This document shows, one piece after another, positions 11,193 to 24,000 of a stretch of DNA of 64,000 bases. The position numbers were made by a program, and so were the translations under genes. Below the pieces are notes generated by a model. It was not told the DNA's origin and did not search any database. It saw nothing but the letters and a program-made list of their open reading frames with translations. The stretch spans positions 18,930,547 to 18,994,546 of the forward strand of contig NC_081405.1 in the NCBI RefSeq assembly GCF_030272615.1. The letters run 5' to 3'. Source of the stretch: Cryptomeria japonica (lineage: Eukaryota > Streptophyta > Pinopsida > Cupressales > Cupressaceae). Numbering within the stretch: the first letter of the stretch is position 1; the number at the start of each line of letters is the position of its first letter.

Positions 11193-12935
11193 ATGAGTTT
11201 TACAACTATTAGTCTCACCTACACTATCCTTGTTAGACGAAGCATTAGAATTAAGTCTTCCCAAGGTTTAATTCCCAAAGAGATGGAGCCTAATTTGGGT
11301 GACTTCTACAATGAGGATATTGCTAATTCTTCCCATCCTAATAATATCTCTACCTATCCAATTGATGATTCCCATGATGAAGAAGAAGCTTTGACTGGAG
11401 TTTCCATAGATCAACTTTCAAAATTGGAAAATCAATTTGACAATTTCCAACAATCGATGTTCCAAGGATATCCTAATAGTGAAGCCCATTAATTGAAGGC
11501 CTAAAGTGCATGATTCAAAGTGATAAGAATGGAATTGATATATTGTGTGGTATTACTCACATTGTTGATTCTAATGTTATTCCTATAAAGAGTTGTGTTG
11601 AAAAATTAGGTTATTCACAACCTCCTACACAAATCAATCCTTCTATTCCTTTGATCACTTCTATGGCTAGTATTCCTACTTTTACTTCAAACATCATGGC
11701 TACTTCAACTCAAAATTTCATACCTACAACCATTAGTCATGGGGGAAATCCCTCTTCTTCATTCAATCCTCCGTCTTTATCTATGCCTTCAATGAGTATT
11801 CCTATTGTCTCCCAACCAATCAATGTGACACAAGGGGGAAATTCATTCAATAATTTTACTCCTCCTTTTAGTGTCTTGTTTCCTACTCAATCATCACCCA
11901 TGCCTACTTACCATAGTGTCCCACCACCTTATTCTCAATCCATTCCTTCTTTCAATAATATCACATCACCTTCTCAATCAAACATGTCTAACATAAATTC
12001 TTCAACTGAAGCAACCATTAATAACCTTTCTCAAATTGTGTCTTCATTGCAACAACAAATTGCTTCCATGAGTCAATCCAAGTTTAGTGTGCCCACATTT
12101 GATGTTGCAAGCCCACTTTCTCTTGATATTGTTAAAGTTGTCTCGCCTAAACATGTTGAAGTCCCTCAATTGGAACTCTATAATGGAAAAGGTGATCCTT
12201 TAACACATGTCAAAACATTCCAAACCTTGTGTACTAACTTTGCTTACGATCAAAGATTGCTTGCAAAATTGTTTACTAGAACATTAAGAGATAAGGCTTT
12301 GCAATGGTATTGCTCTTTGCCTTCTTATTCTATTACTTCTTTTCAACAATTAGAAAATGCTTTTATTCAACAGTTTCAAAATAACATAGGTCCTAAAATC
12401 ACTTTGACTGATTTAATGCATTGTAAACAAGGTGTTAAAGAAAAAGTTACTGATTTCATTGGTAGATACAAGAATTTGTGTTCTCAAATTTCTTTTCCAA
12501 TGCCCGATAATTATATTCAAAGAATTTTCATTTCTAATTTGCAAAAAGATATTAGGGAAAAAATTCTCTTGTCTGAGTTTACTTCCTTTCTGTAGTTGTG
12601 CGCAACACCCCACAACTATCAACTGGTTGTGAGTAAAATGGAGCAATCTACTCCTATGGCTCTGACTGATAAGGGTGAGAGTGCTCAAAAACCATTTGCA
12701 AAGTTCAAACCAAACAAAGGCTTCATCAAATTCAATGACACCATCAACAACAACAATGTGAATGCTACAATAAGTGTGCCTCCTATTTCTAAATTTTTCA
12801 AAAGAGAGAAAGAATTTACTCCTTTGAATGAATCTTTGTATAACATCATGTCTCAGTTGTTATATAGAAATGTTATCAAACTTCCTCCAATAAAACCAGT
12901 TGATCCTTTTAAAGTAACTTCACCTAACTTTGATA
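11193..12935 (+). pseudogene. Gypsy A Gag
   Basis: The first open segment (11193-11492) gives an acidic N-terminus. After a frameshift near 11480 the frame from 11510 continues with a Ser/Pro/Thr/Asn-rich low-complexity stretch. The retrotransposon Gag core follows at about 12150-12590 (LELYNGKGDPLTHVKTFQ, then ALQWYCSLPSYSITSFQQL). A TAG at 12593-12595 splits the Gag, and the same frame continues past it (LCATPHNYQLVVSK). A run of T at 12942-12949 shifts the frame again before the zinc knuckle. The core is of the plant Tat/Athila-like gypsy type. The decay is by both stop codons and indels. Confidence 0.8.
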
Positions 12936-13660
12936 ATAATTTTTTTTTATCAATTTCATTGTCAACCTGGTCATGATACTGAAAAATGTTTTTCATTAAA
13001 ATGTAAGATTCAATATTTGATTGATAATAATACTATATTTGTGGCAGGTGTGAATGATAAGGGAAACAAATCAGTAGCTCCTCATAATCAAAATATTAAG
13101 ATTTTCACTGATCCTTTACCCTCTCATGCCTCTAATGTGATTGATATTGAACACACCTCTTTCTCTCCCACTGATTTCACTCGCACAACTCCAAATGTGG
13201 TTAATATGGTAGAGAAACAAGATGCACCTAAGGACTCATGTATCACATTTGACCCTAGTGAGACCATTAGGGCACCTGATAGCCCTTTATACATAGTTGT
13301 GAAGGTCCAAGGCAAACCTTGTAGTGGTGTGCTTATTGATCCCTCTTGTATGGTTAATGTCATCACTGAATAATATCTTTATACTTTACATTTGCATCAA
13401 CCAAACTATGATGATACTAATGTGGGCATTAAGTTATTTGATGGATTTTTTTGTACTACCATTGGTTCTATCACACTTCCTATTGAGGTTAATACTAAAT
13501 CTATAGATGTCAACTTTTTTATCATTCCTTCATCTGAAGAATTCTGTGTGAAGTTAGGCTAACCTTGGCTATCTTCCATGAAAGCTATTGCCTCTCCAAT
13601 CCATAGTTTTCAAAATTTCCCCACAATGGAGAAATCATAACTATTAACCATAGCTTATTT
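12936..13660 (+). pseudogene. Gypsy A zinc knuckle and aspartic protease
   Basis: A zinc-knuckle-like block (FHCQPGHDTEKC) starts near 12956. The protease begins near 13280 (PLYIVVKVQGKPCSGVLID) and carries the active-site region as IDPSCMVNVITE, where a D(S/G)G triad is expected. A TAA at 13371-13373 follows. The frame then reads through the protease flap and C-terminus, with a stop at 13559 and a frameshift near 13615, to a block (FPHNGEIITINHSLF) usual at the end of this protease family. The altered active site and the stops suggest it is inactive. Confidence 0.7.
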
Positions 13661-14700
13661 CGACCAACCAAAAGAAGCCCAGATGTTCCTATTGATTACT
13701 TTTGGCCTCAACAATTTCAATCTCTTCCACCAAGAAGTTATGATCTCTTTCAATCTTATCAAAAATGGAAGAAAGATATGATTATATCCTTAAGCCAACC
13801 TAGAACTCCAACACTTGATATTCCCATCATTCTTGAAGATGAAGTTCTTCCCCTAATAGATAGAACTAATCTTCCTCCTAAGAAATATTCCTAGACTATT
13901 ACTATGGATGAGACTATGCCTTCTCCTAAGAAGAACAATAATATTCCTCCTAAGACTAGACCTATTCCTCCTCCTCATTATGGACCTAGTCTCCTTCCTA
14001 CACAAAACGTTCCTCCTTTATATGGCGAAGTTCCACCTCCTTCCTCTTATAGAGAGAAGAGACACCTCTCCTCTTATTCAACCTAAAAGACCTCAACCTA
14101 AACCTTTAACTATCAAAGATGAGAATATTCCTCCTTCAACAAATATTCTTCCTTCTTCTCAGCCTTCTGCTAAGACTTGACGGAATCATTGTGCGAGAGA
14201 ATGCTGACAAAAAATTCATACTCAAGCTCATGAAGTTGTTTCTCAAACTATTCAATCTCCCAAAACACCAATAGTTTACATGATTTCATTTTCTCCTAAG
14301 CAAGATGTTGAACCTAAATCTCCAAATCATAAGTTGCAAAAAACATGTGATGGTCTTACTTCTATTCATGTTAGAGTTCTTTTTTTTATAAATATTGATG
14401 AAGAAATTGGTGAAAATGTTATTCATGATGGCAATACAACTCCTAATGCTTCTGATAGTGAATATGAATATGTTGATGTTGACAAACATTTATCTGCATA
14501 ATTTTTAAAAGCCTTAATCCTAGCTCGTCAAAACAAACAAAGTGACTTAGCACATGAGCATAGTCCTTGTTTTGATCTTAGGATAGCTCCATCTATTGTG
14601 CTCAATGTCGCTCCTCTGGCATGTTTCCCGCCTTCCCAAAATAGTGATCAGCAAGATCGGGAGGTGGATGTTGCGCTAGATTAGTTGCATCAGTACTGTA
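13661..14700 (+). pseudogene. Gypsy A post-protease region, no RT
   Basis: The frame after the protease gives a charged linker, a Pro-rich stretch (about 13900-14050) and an acidic end (SDSEYEYVDVDKHLSA, stopping near 14501), with further short segments to about 14680. No reverse transcriptase, RNase H or integrase motif appears anywhere before the polypurine tract. I do not recognise a function for the acidic end. It may be the linker of a gypsy family that lost pol, or a distinct C-terminal domain. Confidence 0.5.
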
Positions 14701-15428
14701 GATCCTCTACCTCTCTCCTTTCTTTCTCTTATGTGACCATTCTTCTATGTGTATCCCTATTCTTCTATTTGTTCTCCCTAGTGATGTCTACTTGAGGACA
14801 ATGCAAAGCATTGAGATCTCTTTTGGTCTCTTTCATGTTGACTCAAAAGACACTTGTGTTCCCTTTCTTCCAAGGTGGTTTCCTTTCTTTGGGGAATGAC
14901 GACTATTCTATGCATAAACATACATGATATACATGAGTTATCATACAGCATACTGACCCCAAGGAAAGTGAATCGACCTTGTGCTTTGTGTTTTGTGTTC
15001 ATTATCCTTGGGTTTATTCCTCGATTGGGGGCTAAATCCTTGTGATAAAATACTCCCTCTCTTTCTCTCTCTTTGGTGTATCCTACCTTAAAGCAATCAC
15101 TCATGATAAGGTGTGCACGATCACTTTAATGTGGGGGCATACACTCCACTCATATTTTCCTTCTTGATACTTAAAGTTGCTTAGTGAACTTGGCTTTGCT
15201 TTGTAATTTTTGGTATTTTTCTTTTCATGACTCATAGTGAGGGAAAATTTACTACTTGCAGTCATCGTTCTCCCTCTTGATCTTCCCTTTTACTTTGTCA
15301 ATCAAAATAATAAGATCCTTAGTCCACTAGGGGCTTGGTGTATCTTGCCTCCTTGACATGGTGAAAGTATTTCAATCTTGTTTCCTTGTACTTTACCGGT
15401 AGTATTGGCGTATGCTTATACTCTCGCT
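14701..15428 (+). other. Gypsy A 3' untranslated region
   Basis: It includes the phrases TACTTGAGGACAATGCAAAGC and TTTAATGTGGGGGCATACAC, which resemble the G-rich 3' region of plant gypsy elements. The second phrase also resembles 42431-42455 of gypsy C. A CT-rich run lies at about 15050-15075. No gene is seen. Confidence 0.6.
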
Positions 15429-15443
15429 AAAGTGGGGACTAAA
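15429..15443 (+). promoter_or_regulatory. Gypsy A polypurine tract
   Basis: AAAGTGGGGACTAAA directly precedes TGTAATGTCAT of the 3' LTR. Gypsy C has nearly the same tract at 43219-43233. Confidence 0.8.
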
Positions 15444-16571
15444 TGTAATGTCATAAAATTATGACCCTTGCAATTTTTGATTGCAATTGGGTCTTTGCAT
15501 TAGTGGATGAATCCCTAAGTCTAATTGGATACTTGAGACATGCTCAAAACATTAGTAACTTGCATTTTCTACCACCCTCCATGGCCTTTTTATCACTGCT
15601 TGTCCCGAATTAGGGTAGCGCTCCTGTCCTCCTAGGACAAGGGCATAGTACCCCTATCCCAGCCCTATTTTGGGCCTCCCTTGATCAAACTTTGCATTGG
15701 GATTGTCAATTGTGAGTGGGAAATTTTTTTCCTATGTCAGCCTAAGACGAAAAATTAGCTAAATACCCCTAATTGGCAAGTATATAAGGAGCATTTTCCC
15801 CTCCTATTTGCATAAGCAAAAGTAAGGTGAACAAGCAGAAAGCCTCCATTATCGTCATCAAACATTCAAGCATTCAATCATTCAAGCAACCCTTCAAGCA
15901 TTGAGCATTACAAGTCTCCTTTCAAGGCTGGGTGTTGCATTCAAGTCAAGGATTCAACCATTGAAGAGGAGATCTCTATCAACATTCAAGACATCCAATT
16001 CCACATATCCTTTCAAGCAATTTCATCATTTCAATTGCATCCCCTTCTTGAGGTGGATTTTACTTTAGACATTTCCTTTCGTTTACTTGCAATATTTTTC
16101 ATTCACTTGGTTAATTTCAAAATGTGGTTTGACTAGAAGGAAAACCTCCAATCCCAACAACATTTTCCTCTCTTTTTTATGTGTAGGTTGCAGGTGTGCG
16201 GTTGTAATTGCAGGTTTAGGCTTCATTTTCAGAGACGGAAAAACCCTTTTCGGCACGCGGATTTTTCAGAGGACCAAGTGCAACTTCAACTCAGTCTCGA
16301 CAACTTTTGCTCAGATTTGCAGGGAAGCTTTGTCTCAACATTTTACTCCTAATTCCAGGTGCACAACTTCATCCTGCATCTTTATCTCAAGATATACTTT
16401 CTTCTTTATCATTTCTACACTTAGTCTCAATTTTCTTAATTCAACTGGATTTTAAAAGAGGATTAATTTACTTTCCTAATACACTCCAAATTCTCTACAA
16501 TTCACTTAGCATTTAATCTCCTCCCATTGGGATTGGATCTAGTGAATTCAATCCCCTCTTTTAATTGTAAT
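15444..16571 (+). mobile_element. Gypsy A 3' LTR, left part
   Basis: Collinear with 3215-4152 plus 9795-9955. It is cut at 16571 by gypsy B, whose TSD gtaat (16567-16571) recurs at 34824-34828. The LTR then resumes at 34829. Confidence 0.87.
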
Positions 16572-18010
16572 TGTAGACGTATAAAAATGACTACATTCCT
16601 AAATGAATATTGTATGTTCATTTCTCTATTTAATTAAATCTAATTTAATTAAATTATCCACATTCCTCTATTTAATTAAGTAAATTACTCAATTTATTTA
16701 ATTAAATTCAATTAACCCCTTTTAGGTCATTTAATTGAATAAATCATTTTATTTAATTAAATCTATTCTTCTAAACCTTTTAATTAAATTTACATTTAAT
16801 TAAATAGGGAATCCCAATTAAATAAATCTAATTTATTTAAAAACCTCCACTTGCAACCAAATTAAAATAAAGCAATTTATTTTAATTAAAACTATTATCC
16901 CTCACCCACTTGCATTTTCCTACATCTCCCACTTGCATCCTAAACCCTCTTCTAGATTCTTCTAATCACTTCTAAATTACCCTTGCCCATCTCCTAAATA
17001 TTGTCACATCCCTAAGCAAGAGGAAGTCACTTCTCAAACCCTTAAAGTCTTTGAAAACCATTAAAGGCTTCAACAACTTAACTTTGAAAGTCTTCCAAAC
17101 CATTAATGGTTAAATCAACCCTCTTGCATGATTAAAGACTTTCTCTAAACTCAACCTCCATGTAACCCAAGGGTCTCATCAAGCATTTATTGCTTTGACC
17201 ATGGTTAGTCCTTAATCCTTTGCACAAGAGTTTATCCTTTGGGTAAAACCTTTATCCATTGGATAACCCTAACCTAACCTTAACCCTTACCTCCTAAGGT
17301 AACCATCATGTATTCTCAAGCATTTAATGCTTCCTACCTCTCTTCTCAACCCAACCTTATGTTGACAATTGTCACCATTTCATTGGTGCAAATTGCAAAC
17401 ATGGATTCCCAACTTTCAAACTTGACCCTTGATTAAATCTTTCAATCCTGGCCATCCATTGCCCTATTTTTGTTATAAATAGAGCTCTCATTCCTCCATT
17501 TTCATAGATCCAAGTCTTTAGCATCATACTTATACTCAAATCCATGCAAGCTTTAATATCTCATTTATGCTCATCTTTTAGCCTCTCTTTTAAATAGGAA
17601 TTAATCTAAATATGCATGTTTAGAGTATTTTCCTTATCATTTAGCTTAATCATAGACTAGTATATCATGCTAGGATAGTCTTGCTACTAATCTTGTCATC
17701 TTATAATCTAGTTTATTGCATTTGTAAGATCATGCATAGCTTAGGATGCATTTCATAATAAAATCAAATCAAAGCATCCCTCGTTCTTGCATTTGTCATC
17801 CCTAAACCACTTTTCTCAATAATTTGAGAGCAAAGACATTGGTTTGAGGGACCTTGTGAGATAAAGAACCATGGAACCAACCTCGGGAAGATGAGTCATC
17901 CTTCGTGACTCCATAGCTTGCACCAAGAAGTCTTGTGGGTGTGTGGACAAGGCTCCTTAGGCTTCATTTTTCACATTTTAAGTTCTATTGACCCGCTTTT
18001 CCCACACAAA
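16572..18010 (+). mobile_element. Gypsy B 5' LTR
   Basis: It starts TGTAGACGTATAAA and is very rich in TTAATTAAAT blocks in its first 300 bases. A TATA-like box (GTTATAAATAGAGC) near 17473 is a probable LTR promoter. The right end reads CCCACACAAA, where the 3' LTR has CCCGCACACA. The exact end is taken from that alignment. Confidence 0.9.
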
Positions 18011-18014
18011 TTTC

Positions 18015-18032
18015 TGGCACCCATCGTGGGGC
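18015..18032 (+). promoter_or_regulatory. Gypsy B primer-binding site
   Basis: TGGCACCCATCGTGGGGC begins 4 bases after the LTR. Sequences of the form TGGCACCCA..GTGGGGC are usual primer-binding sites in plant Tat-type gypsy elements. Confidence 0.8.
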
Positions 18033-18098
18033 CCGACCCCATATATAAAATCAGTTTTTAATTTTAACCACTTTTGCAGGTCCGTTGGAAACAAGAAT

Positions 18099-18351
18099 CA
18101 ACGCGTAAGAAACATTCCCTGGCGCATCTGGTTAACAGTCTAGCACATCCCCCTTTCTGTTTAGCGTGTGTAGTCTTTACTATAGTGCATTATCCCACTA
18201 ACATTTTCCTATAGGTCTCGACGCAGAAGAAAAACAGAGCAGCGCATCCGGAAACCATCCTAGCGCATTCTAGAAATAGCATAGCGCATCGTTGTCATCT
18301 TGTAGCGCATGACTGTTATATTGTAGCGCATACAGTTTGTTCTGTAGCGCA
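18099..18351 (+). repeat. Array 1 of octamer TAGCGCAT on a 21-bp period (gypsy B leader)
   Basis: Copies, exact or one to three bases off, begin at 18099, 18120, 18141, 18162 and 18183, all 21 bp apart. After a gap they begin at 18240, 18261, 18282, 18303, 18323 and 18344, 20-21 bp apart. The 12-13 bp between octamers are unrelated to each other. Variants such as TAGTGCAT and TAGCACAT fit CpG decay. The array lies 70-320 bases after the primer-binding site. Confidence 0.85.
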
Positions 18352-19863
18352 TCATGAACAAAGGCAAAAACTAAAATCTGTAACCGAGGGTAAAATTAGA
18401 CTTGTTGAAGTCCACGAGTTATCTAACCCTTTTGCTTGTTATTTTGCAAGGTTCTAATGATTTTATTGCAGATAGGAGCTCAGTTTTAGGACCATTAAGA
18501 TAGTTAGAGTTTTTACTAACTTAGTTAAGTTAGTTTAAAATTTGAACTTCTTTTAATTTTCTTAAAATTGAACTCATATTTCATTTGGGGTACCTAAAAA
18601 GAACCACAAATCAAAAATCTTTTCTTGCTTTTCTAGAAGGAAAATTCTTAATTTGGGCTTTAAAAAGAACAAGACAAATTTTCATTTTGCAAAGGGCTTA
18701 AAAGAAAAGAATTTCACCATCCTTTGGTGCATAAAAGGATCCATCTTCAAATTTGGGCAAAGTAAAGAATCACACCAAGTCACAAAAGTCAGTTACAACT
18801 AAAAGAGGGAAGATCTTCCCCATTTGATCGCTTTTGTTTTGTTGACCAAACATCGAATTTACTTTGTTGACCCTTTCTATTCAATAGATCAGAAAATCAT
18901 TGCCATAAAAGGATTGAAATAAACACCATGTTTTTGTGGAGCAACATCTCCATATATATTTTAGAAAATCACTGAATTGAAAAGATAAAAAGAACAACTT
19001 GATTGCCTTGTCTCGAAAGTAGAAGGTATATGCTCTCCCCTTAACTGGGTGATCAAAAAGTCAGACTACTCTTACGCTTTCAGTCATTTAAAGCATTTAC
19101 ACCCTTTAGCAGGCCTGCCTTCCTGAGGGGTTGAAAAACTCTTAAAGCCATTCGTGGCCGGTGTGAAGGGAATGACCTAAGTGGGAAACAACTTTGACGC
19201 CAAGTGTTCCAACCCACTATAATCAAAAGTGAAAAGTGATGAAAGTCCTTTTCAATGGTTGTGCGCAACAATTAGCCTTCCCCCAGTATCCTTGAGATAC
19301 GTAAAGCCTTTGTTTTAAAGGTTGGGAAGCCTCCTGAGGGAGTTTATCACTGACGGCCGAACAGGAAGCCTAATTACGAACCTTAGAAATAGAAACCTTG
19401 AGCTGAGTCAGTGACCAGACATTTGTAAAATCATAGTGCAAGGGTGGGGAAGAATCCGCCCCCAAGATTACTCACCATATATCTCCCAAGATAACTACTC
19501 AATTGTGAAGCAATTCACTTTGAGTTAATTTCTGGCAAAAGGCAAAAAAATGGATTCCCTCTAAGGGGTGACACGGTTGTTTGAGCTGACGGAGTATTGA
19601 GACTAGTGGGCTATGATATTACTTATGACCATTGAATAAAGAGTCTTTTTGAAGTGTATTATTTGTATCCAAACCTGTTAAAACATTGGGGATTTGAACA
19701 CATCCTCGCAGAACATACACTTGTTGTTAGATTAAGAAAATGGTTGTCTCTTTGGTGTCGTGCTTTCATTTGCTACTTCGGAAAATCATCTGTCAACACT
19801 AAAAATTTCAAAACAAAGATCCAAAAACCACATAAAATAACCAAATCAATACATCAGGGCAGT
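18352..19863 (+). other. Gypsy B leader between octamer arrays
   Basis: No ORF or repeat of note. Short open frames at 19080-19271 (minus) and 19654-19917 (plus) have no family resemblance. The stretch is presumed untranslated leader. Confidence 0.55.
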
Positions 19864-19864
19864 C

Positions 19865-20189
19865 TAGCGCGTGAGAACAACCTCTTAGTGCATGTGAACT
19901 ATCTTTTAGCGCATTAAAATTGAACTTTAGCACATCAAGTCTTAACAGTAATGCTTTACCAAGAATCCAAAACCCACTGTCATAACTTAGCGTGTTTTAA
20001 GAACAGTCTAGTGCATGGAAGCATCAACTTAGCGCATAGAGTTGATCAATTAGCGCTTAGCAAGCCCATACTAGCGCATGACTTTTTGAGAAAAATAGAA
20101 AACAAACATAAATAGTCTAAACCAGTTAGCGCGTAGCCAGGGGCAGCTAGCACGTGTGGTCAGCGCATCCTATCTCTGCTTTAGTGCGT
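19865..20189 (+). repeat. Array 2 of octamer TAGCGCAT on a 21-bp period (gypsy B leader)
   Basis: Copies begin at 19865, 19886, 19907 and 19928. Further copies begin at 19988, 20009, 20030, 20051 and 20072, then 20127, 20148, 20161 and 20182. Nearly all steps are 21 bp, and the first gap is 60 bp. Spacers are not conserved. The orientation matches array 1, reading TAGCGCAT toward gag. Confidence 0.85.
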
Positions 20190-21082
20190 AATAAAAAAAC
20201 AGAGAAACAAGGGGCAAAACAGTGATAAATTTAGAAAATTTTGAAAACATTTTTGAAAACCTCCTTTCATCAACTTCATTTTCGTCAAAACAGAACATCA
20301 AAAACAAGTATTAAAAACTATTTCTAGAGCAAATTTCTAGTCAAACAAAAGTTGTCCAGAATACAAAACTAGTTGCACGATAAACATATCTATCATATCA
20401 AAATCAGGAAACATCATCACGAGTGACAAATAGGTCCTTTATTATCTCACGGATTTTATCCAAAACACACTTGTTCAAAGCCTCAAGTTGTCAAATCAAG
20501 TTTCCATATCGGGAAACTTTATCCATATCATTTGGCACACTTTGTCATGAGGGGGCATCTAAACCTTCACTTTGATAAAGTAAAACTTGAGTCTTCAAAA
20601 CAAGATAATCTGAATCCAAAACAACTCAAAAGGAAACCATTAATCACTTATGCATGACTAATCCTCATATTCTGAGAAGAAAGAATATTTATCGTAACAC
20701 CATGTTGAAGAAACAACAACCAAGTTTTTCCAAATTTGTCAAAAGAAATAATTTTTTATACATCAATCGTCAACTTTTCAAATCTCATCGAACATTTCTT
20801 CATCACGTCAAACTTTATATCTAGAACAAATCTAACAAATTTGATAAGGAACCTTTAAAGACTAGAGCATATTCTCAAAAATTCTGCATTTAGTCAAATC
20901 ATAAACCGGGGAGGAAAGATCAATCCTGCATTCTTTCCCGACGAGTGCATCACTAACAACATACCCTGATTTGAACCGCCAACCCCTGAGCAACACATTG
21001 AAGAGGATTTTGTCCCCTTTGTCACTGAAATCTTCTACTAGATTCTCATTGTTACTTGCTCTCAACAAACAAACAAAGCGAA
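20190..21082 (+). other. Gypsy B leader, 3' part
   Basis: AT-rich leader DNA up to the gag start codon. A minus-strand open frame at 20862-21197 overlaps the true gag start and has no recognisable domain, so I treat it as chance. Confidence 0.5.
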
Positions 21083-24000
21083 ATGCAATCAGAATCCAGC
21101 ATGAATCGGAGATTATCAAATCCTTTCGAGCATCCGAGTTTAGAGGATGCCGAAATTTCTGAGGACCTTCTTCAAGAATGTTAAGAGAGTGCTTCATTTC
21201 AAAAACTTGTGGAAAGACTCTTGGAAAATGACAAGGAAAAATACCTACTCATGCTTACAAGAAAAGGGGTTAAACTTCCTGAAGACTTTGTCACGGACAT
21301 GTTTAGAACAAGATCTCAACATTACAAATATCAAGAACAACAAAGAGAAGGGGAAGCACACGACCCTGAGCAAGATATTCCTGAACAAAACATATCGGAA
21401 CAAAATACACCAGGGCAAAACATCCCTGAGCAATGCATCCTCGAGCAAAACATACTGTTCCATACACCATTTCAACCCAGGAATAATGCAAGGGAAGAAG
21501 TCTTCCCTCGGCAAAACCATGTGCCTTTGGTTGCCCTTACTCAACAAATGCAAATGTTATAAAAACAAATGCAAGACATGCAACAAGGGACAACAATACG
21601 GTATTCACTAAATGAAATTTGTCCTTATCCTTTTGATAGAAGATTGCACATGGTCCCTTTTCCTCCAAACTCAGATGTTCCAAAATTTGACAAATACGAT
21701 GGGAAAAGCGATCCTCGTGATCGTGTTCGAGAATTCTGCACCATGAGCCTTGAATTTTCTCATGATGACACCTATCTGATGAGGTTATTCCCAAGAATTT
21801 TGGGAGGACAAACAATGGAATGGTTATCCAAAATCACACCTCCTATTAGATCATTTGATGAACTAGTCAACAAATTCATAACTCAATATTCCTATAACAT
21901 TCAACATGCTATCACCATGCTAGATGTCTGTAACACTAAACAGAAAAACAATGAAACATTCATGGTATTCCTTCAACATTGGTGACGTATGGTTTCACGA
22001 TATCCTCGAGATATTCCTGAAAAGGAGAAAATGGAAATTTTCATTGACAACTTGAATGGTGAGATGAGTTACAGGCTCAAACTCCAATGCATACCGTCTT
22101 TCACTAAACTAATTGAAAACGACATTCAAGTAGAAGAAGCATGTGTCAAGAAAGGAACGCTCAAATTATTCAAAGAAGGAACAGGTTCATCAAACTACAA
22201 TAACCAAAATAACAACAACTTAGACAAATCTAGATTCTGGACTCGAAACAAGAACAATGGAAATGAAGGAGGCAATGAATCACATGATCCAAAATCTAAA
22301 CAGCCAGTGCTCGCATTATCAGGGAATCCCCAAGCTACCAAAAATCCCAAAGGTTCTAACCCAGACACTAACACATACGCACCGAATACCAATCAAGGTC
22401 AGCCCAACACAAACAACACCAACAATGCTCAAAACAATCACACAAATCGAAGACCTAATAACAATTCACGAGGTGGCACCAACAATTTCCAAAAACGTGT
22501 CTACACACCATTGGGGCAATCACTAGATTCGGCATTCAGAGAACTCCTGGCCAACAAAGTTATCTCATTACCAGCAATCAGCAACTACGAACCCCAAATC
22601 AAACCACCCTGGTGGAATGACTCACACTTTTGTGATTTTCATCGTAACAAAGGTCATCAAACAAATGATTGCATGAGACTAAAAAACATTGTTCAAGACA
22701 TGATTGATAGAGGTGATCTAACAGTTGATGGTCTCAAGACAAATAGTGACCATGGAGCTTTTAAAAATCCTCTTCCAAACTACAACAAGGATGGAGCTTC
22801 CACCTCAAACGATACATGTGGAGCTCGTATCAATCACATCTACAATAACACCATCAATCATATATCAGCTAAAGACAATCAAGTCAATGTCATCACAATC
22901 CGAGATCAACGTGATCATGAATCTATCAATGTAACAACAAGAGCTCAAAAATATGTCTTGAAGGGACATACGTCAACAACAAACACTATACCCAAAATTC
23001 AATATGATCTAGTCAGCCAACTGCGCAAAACTCTTGCTCAAATATCTATACTGGAGTTACTAAAACTTTCGCCGAAACACAAAGACATATTGGAGCAAGC
23101 GTTATTAGAAAGAAATGTACCTCAAGATCTAGATGCTAACAAATTCCAAGCCATGGTCGCTCATATGACAGGGCCTCATAATCTCACTTTTTCGGAGCAT
23201 GATAATATCTCACTAAGTCATCCACATAACACTCCTCTCCATATTGAAGTCATCGTCTATAAACATCGAGTAAAATGAGTATTGATAGATGGAGGAGTTC
23301 GGCTTAATATATGTACCTTAAAACTTATCTGTGCATTAGGCTTCTCAAAGGAGTCTATTGATCCACGCAAAAACATTACCATAAAGGCATATGATGATGA
23401 AGAAAGATCCTCTAAAGGAACAGTGGTGTTGTTGATTCAAGTCGGACCAATACAAAGAGATACTATGTGCCAGGTCTTAGACATAGACCTCACCTACAAT
23501 ATCTTATTAGGTCGACCCTGGATACATGAAATGCAAGTAGTGCCTTCTACATATCACCAGTGTGTCAAATTCCCCTATAATGGGCAGGAGGTTTCTATAT
23601 CTGCTAGTCACAATCCATTTCAACATTGTAATGCAATGGGGGCAGCCCAGGACAGTTTGGTTCCGCATAATAAAGAGAAACAGAATCCCTCAGCACCAGA
23701 TCTTCAACAAGAGAAGTCTAAATCATTACCTAGAGATTTCAAGCAGAAAATGAAAATCAAAGAACAAGGCATGGGGGAATACTCTTTGGAACCCATGTGT
23801 TTGACCAGCTTACCCACATCACCTAGATCTCATGGATTACCTACAGCATCAACACATCAAGCAACTTAGCCCATCACCAAGTTCGATGGCACATTCATTC
23901 AACTCGGCACTTTAGCACATGAATCCGAGGAAAAGGATATCCTTAGTTGGCTATAAAAAGGCGAAGAAGAAGACAGAGCAGCTACTTTGGAAGTAGTTAT

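Noticed and set aside
18105-18215. Possible sense-strand intron in the gypsy B leader (GTAAGAA near 18106, acceptor-like CCTATAG near 18214)
   Set aside because: The signals are weak and there is no coding frame to test a splice against.
18099-20189. Octamer arrays as a CRISPR array
   Set aside because: The conserved unit is only 8 bp, spacers are 10-13 bp, and the setting is a plant retrotransposon leader.
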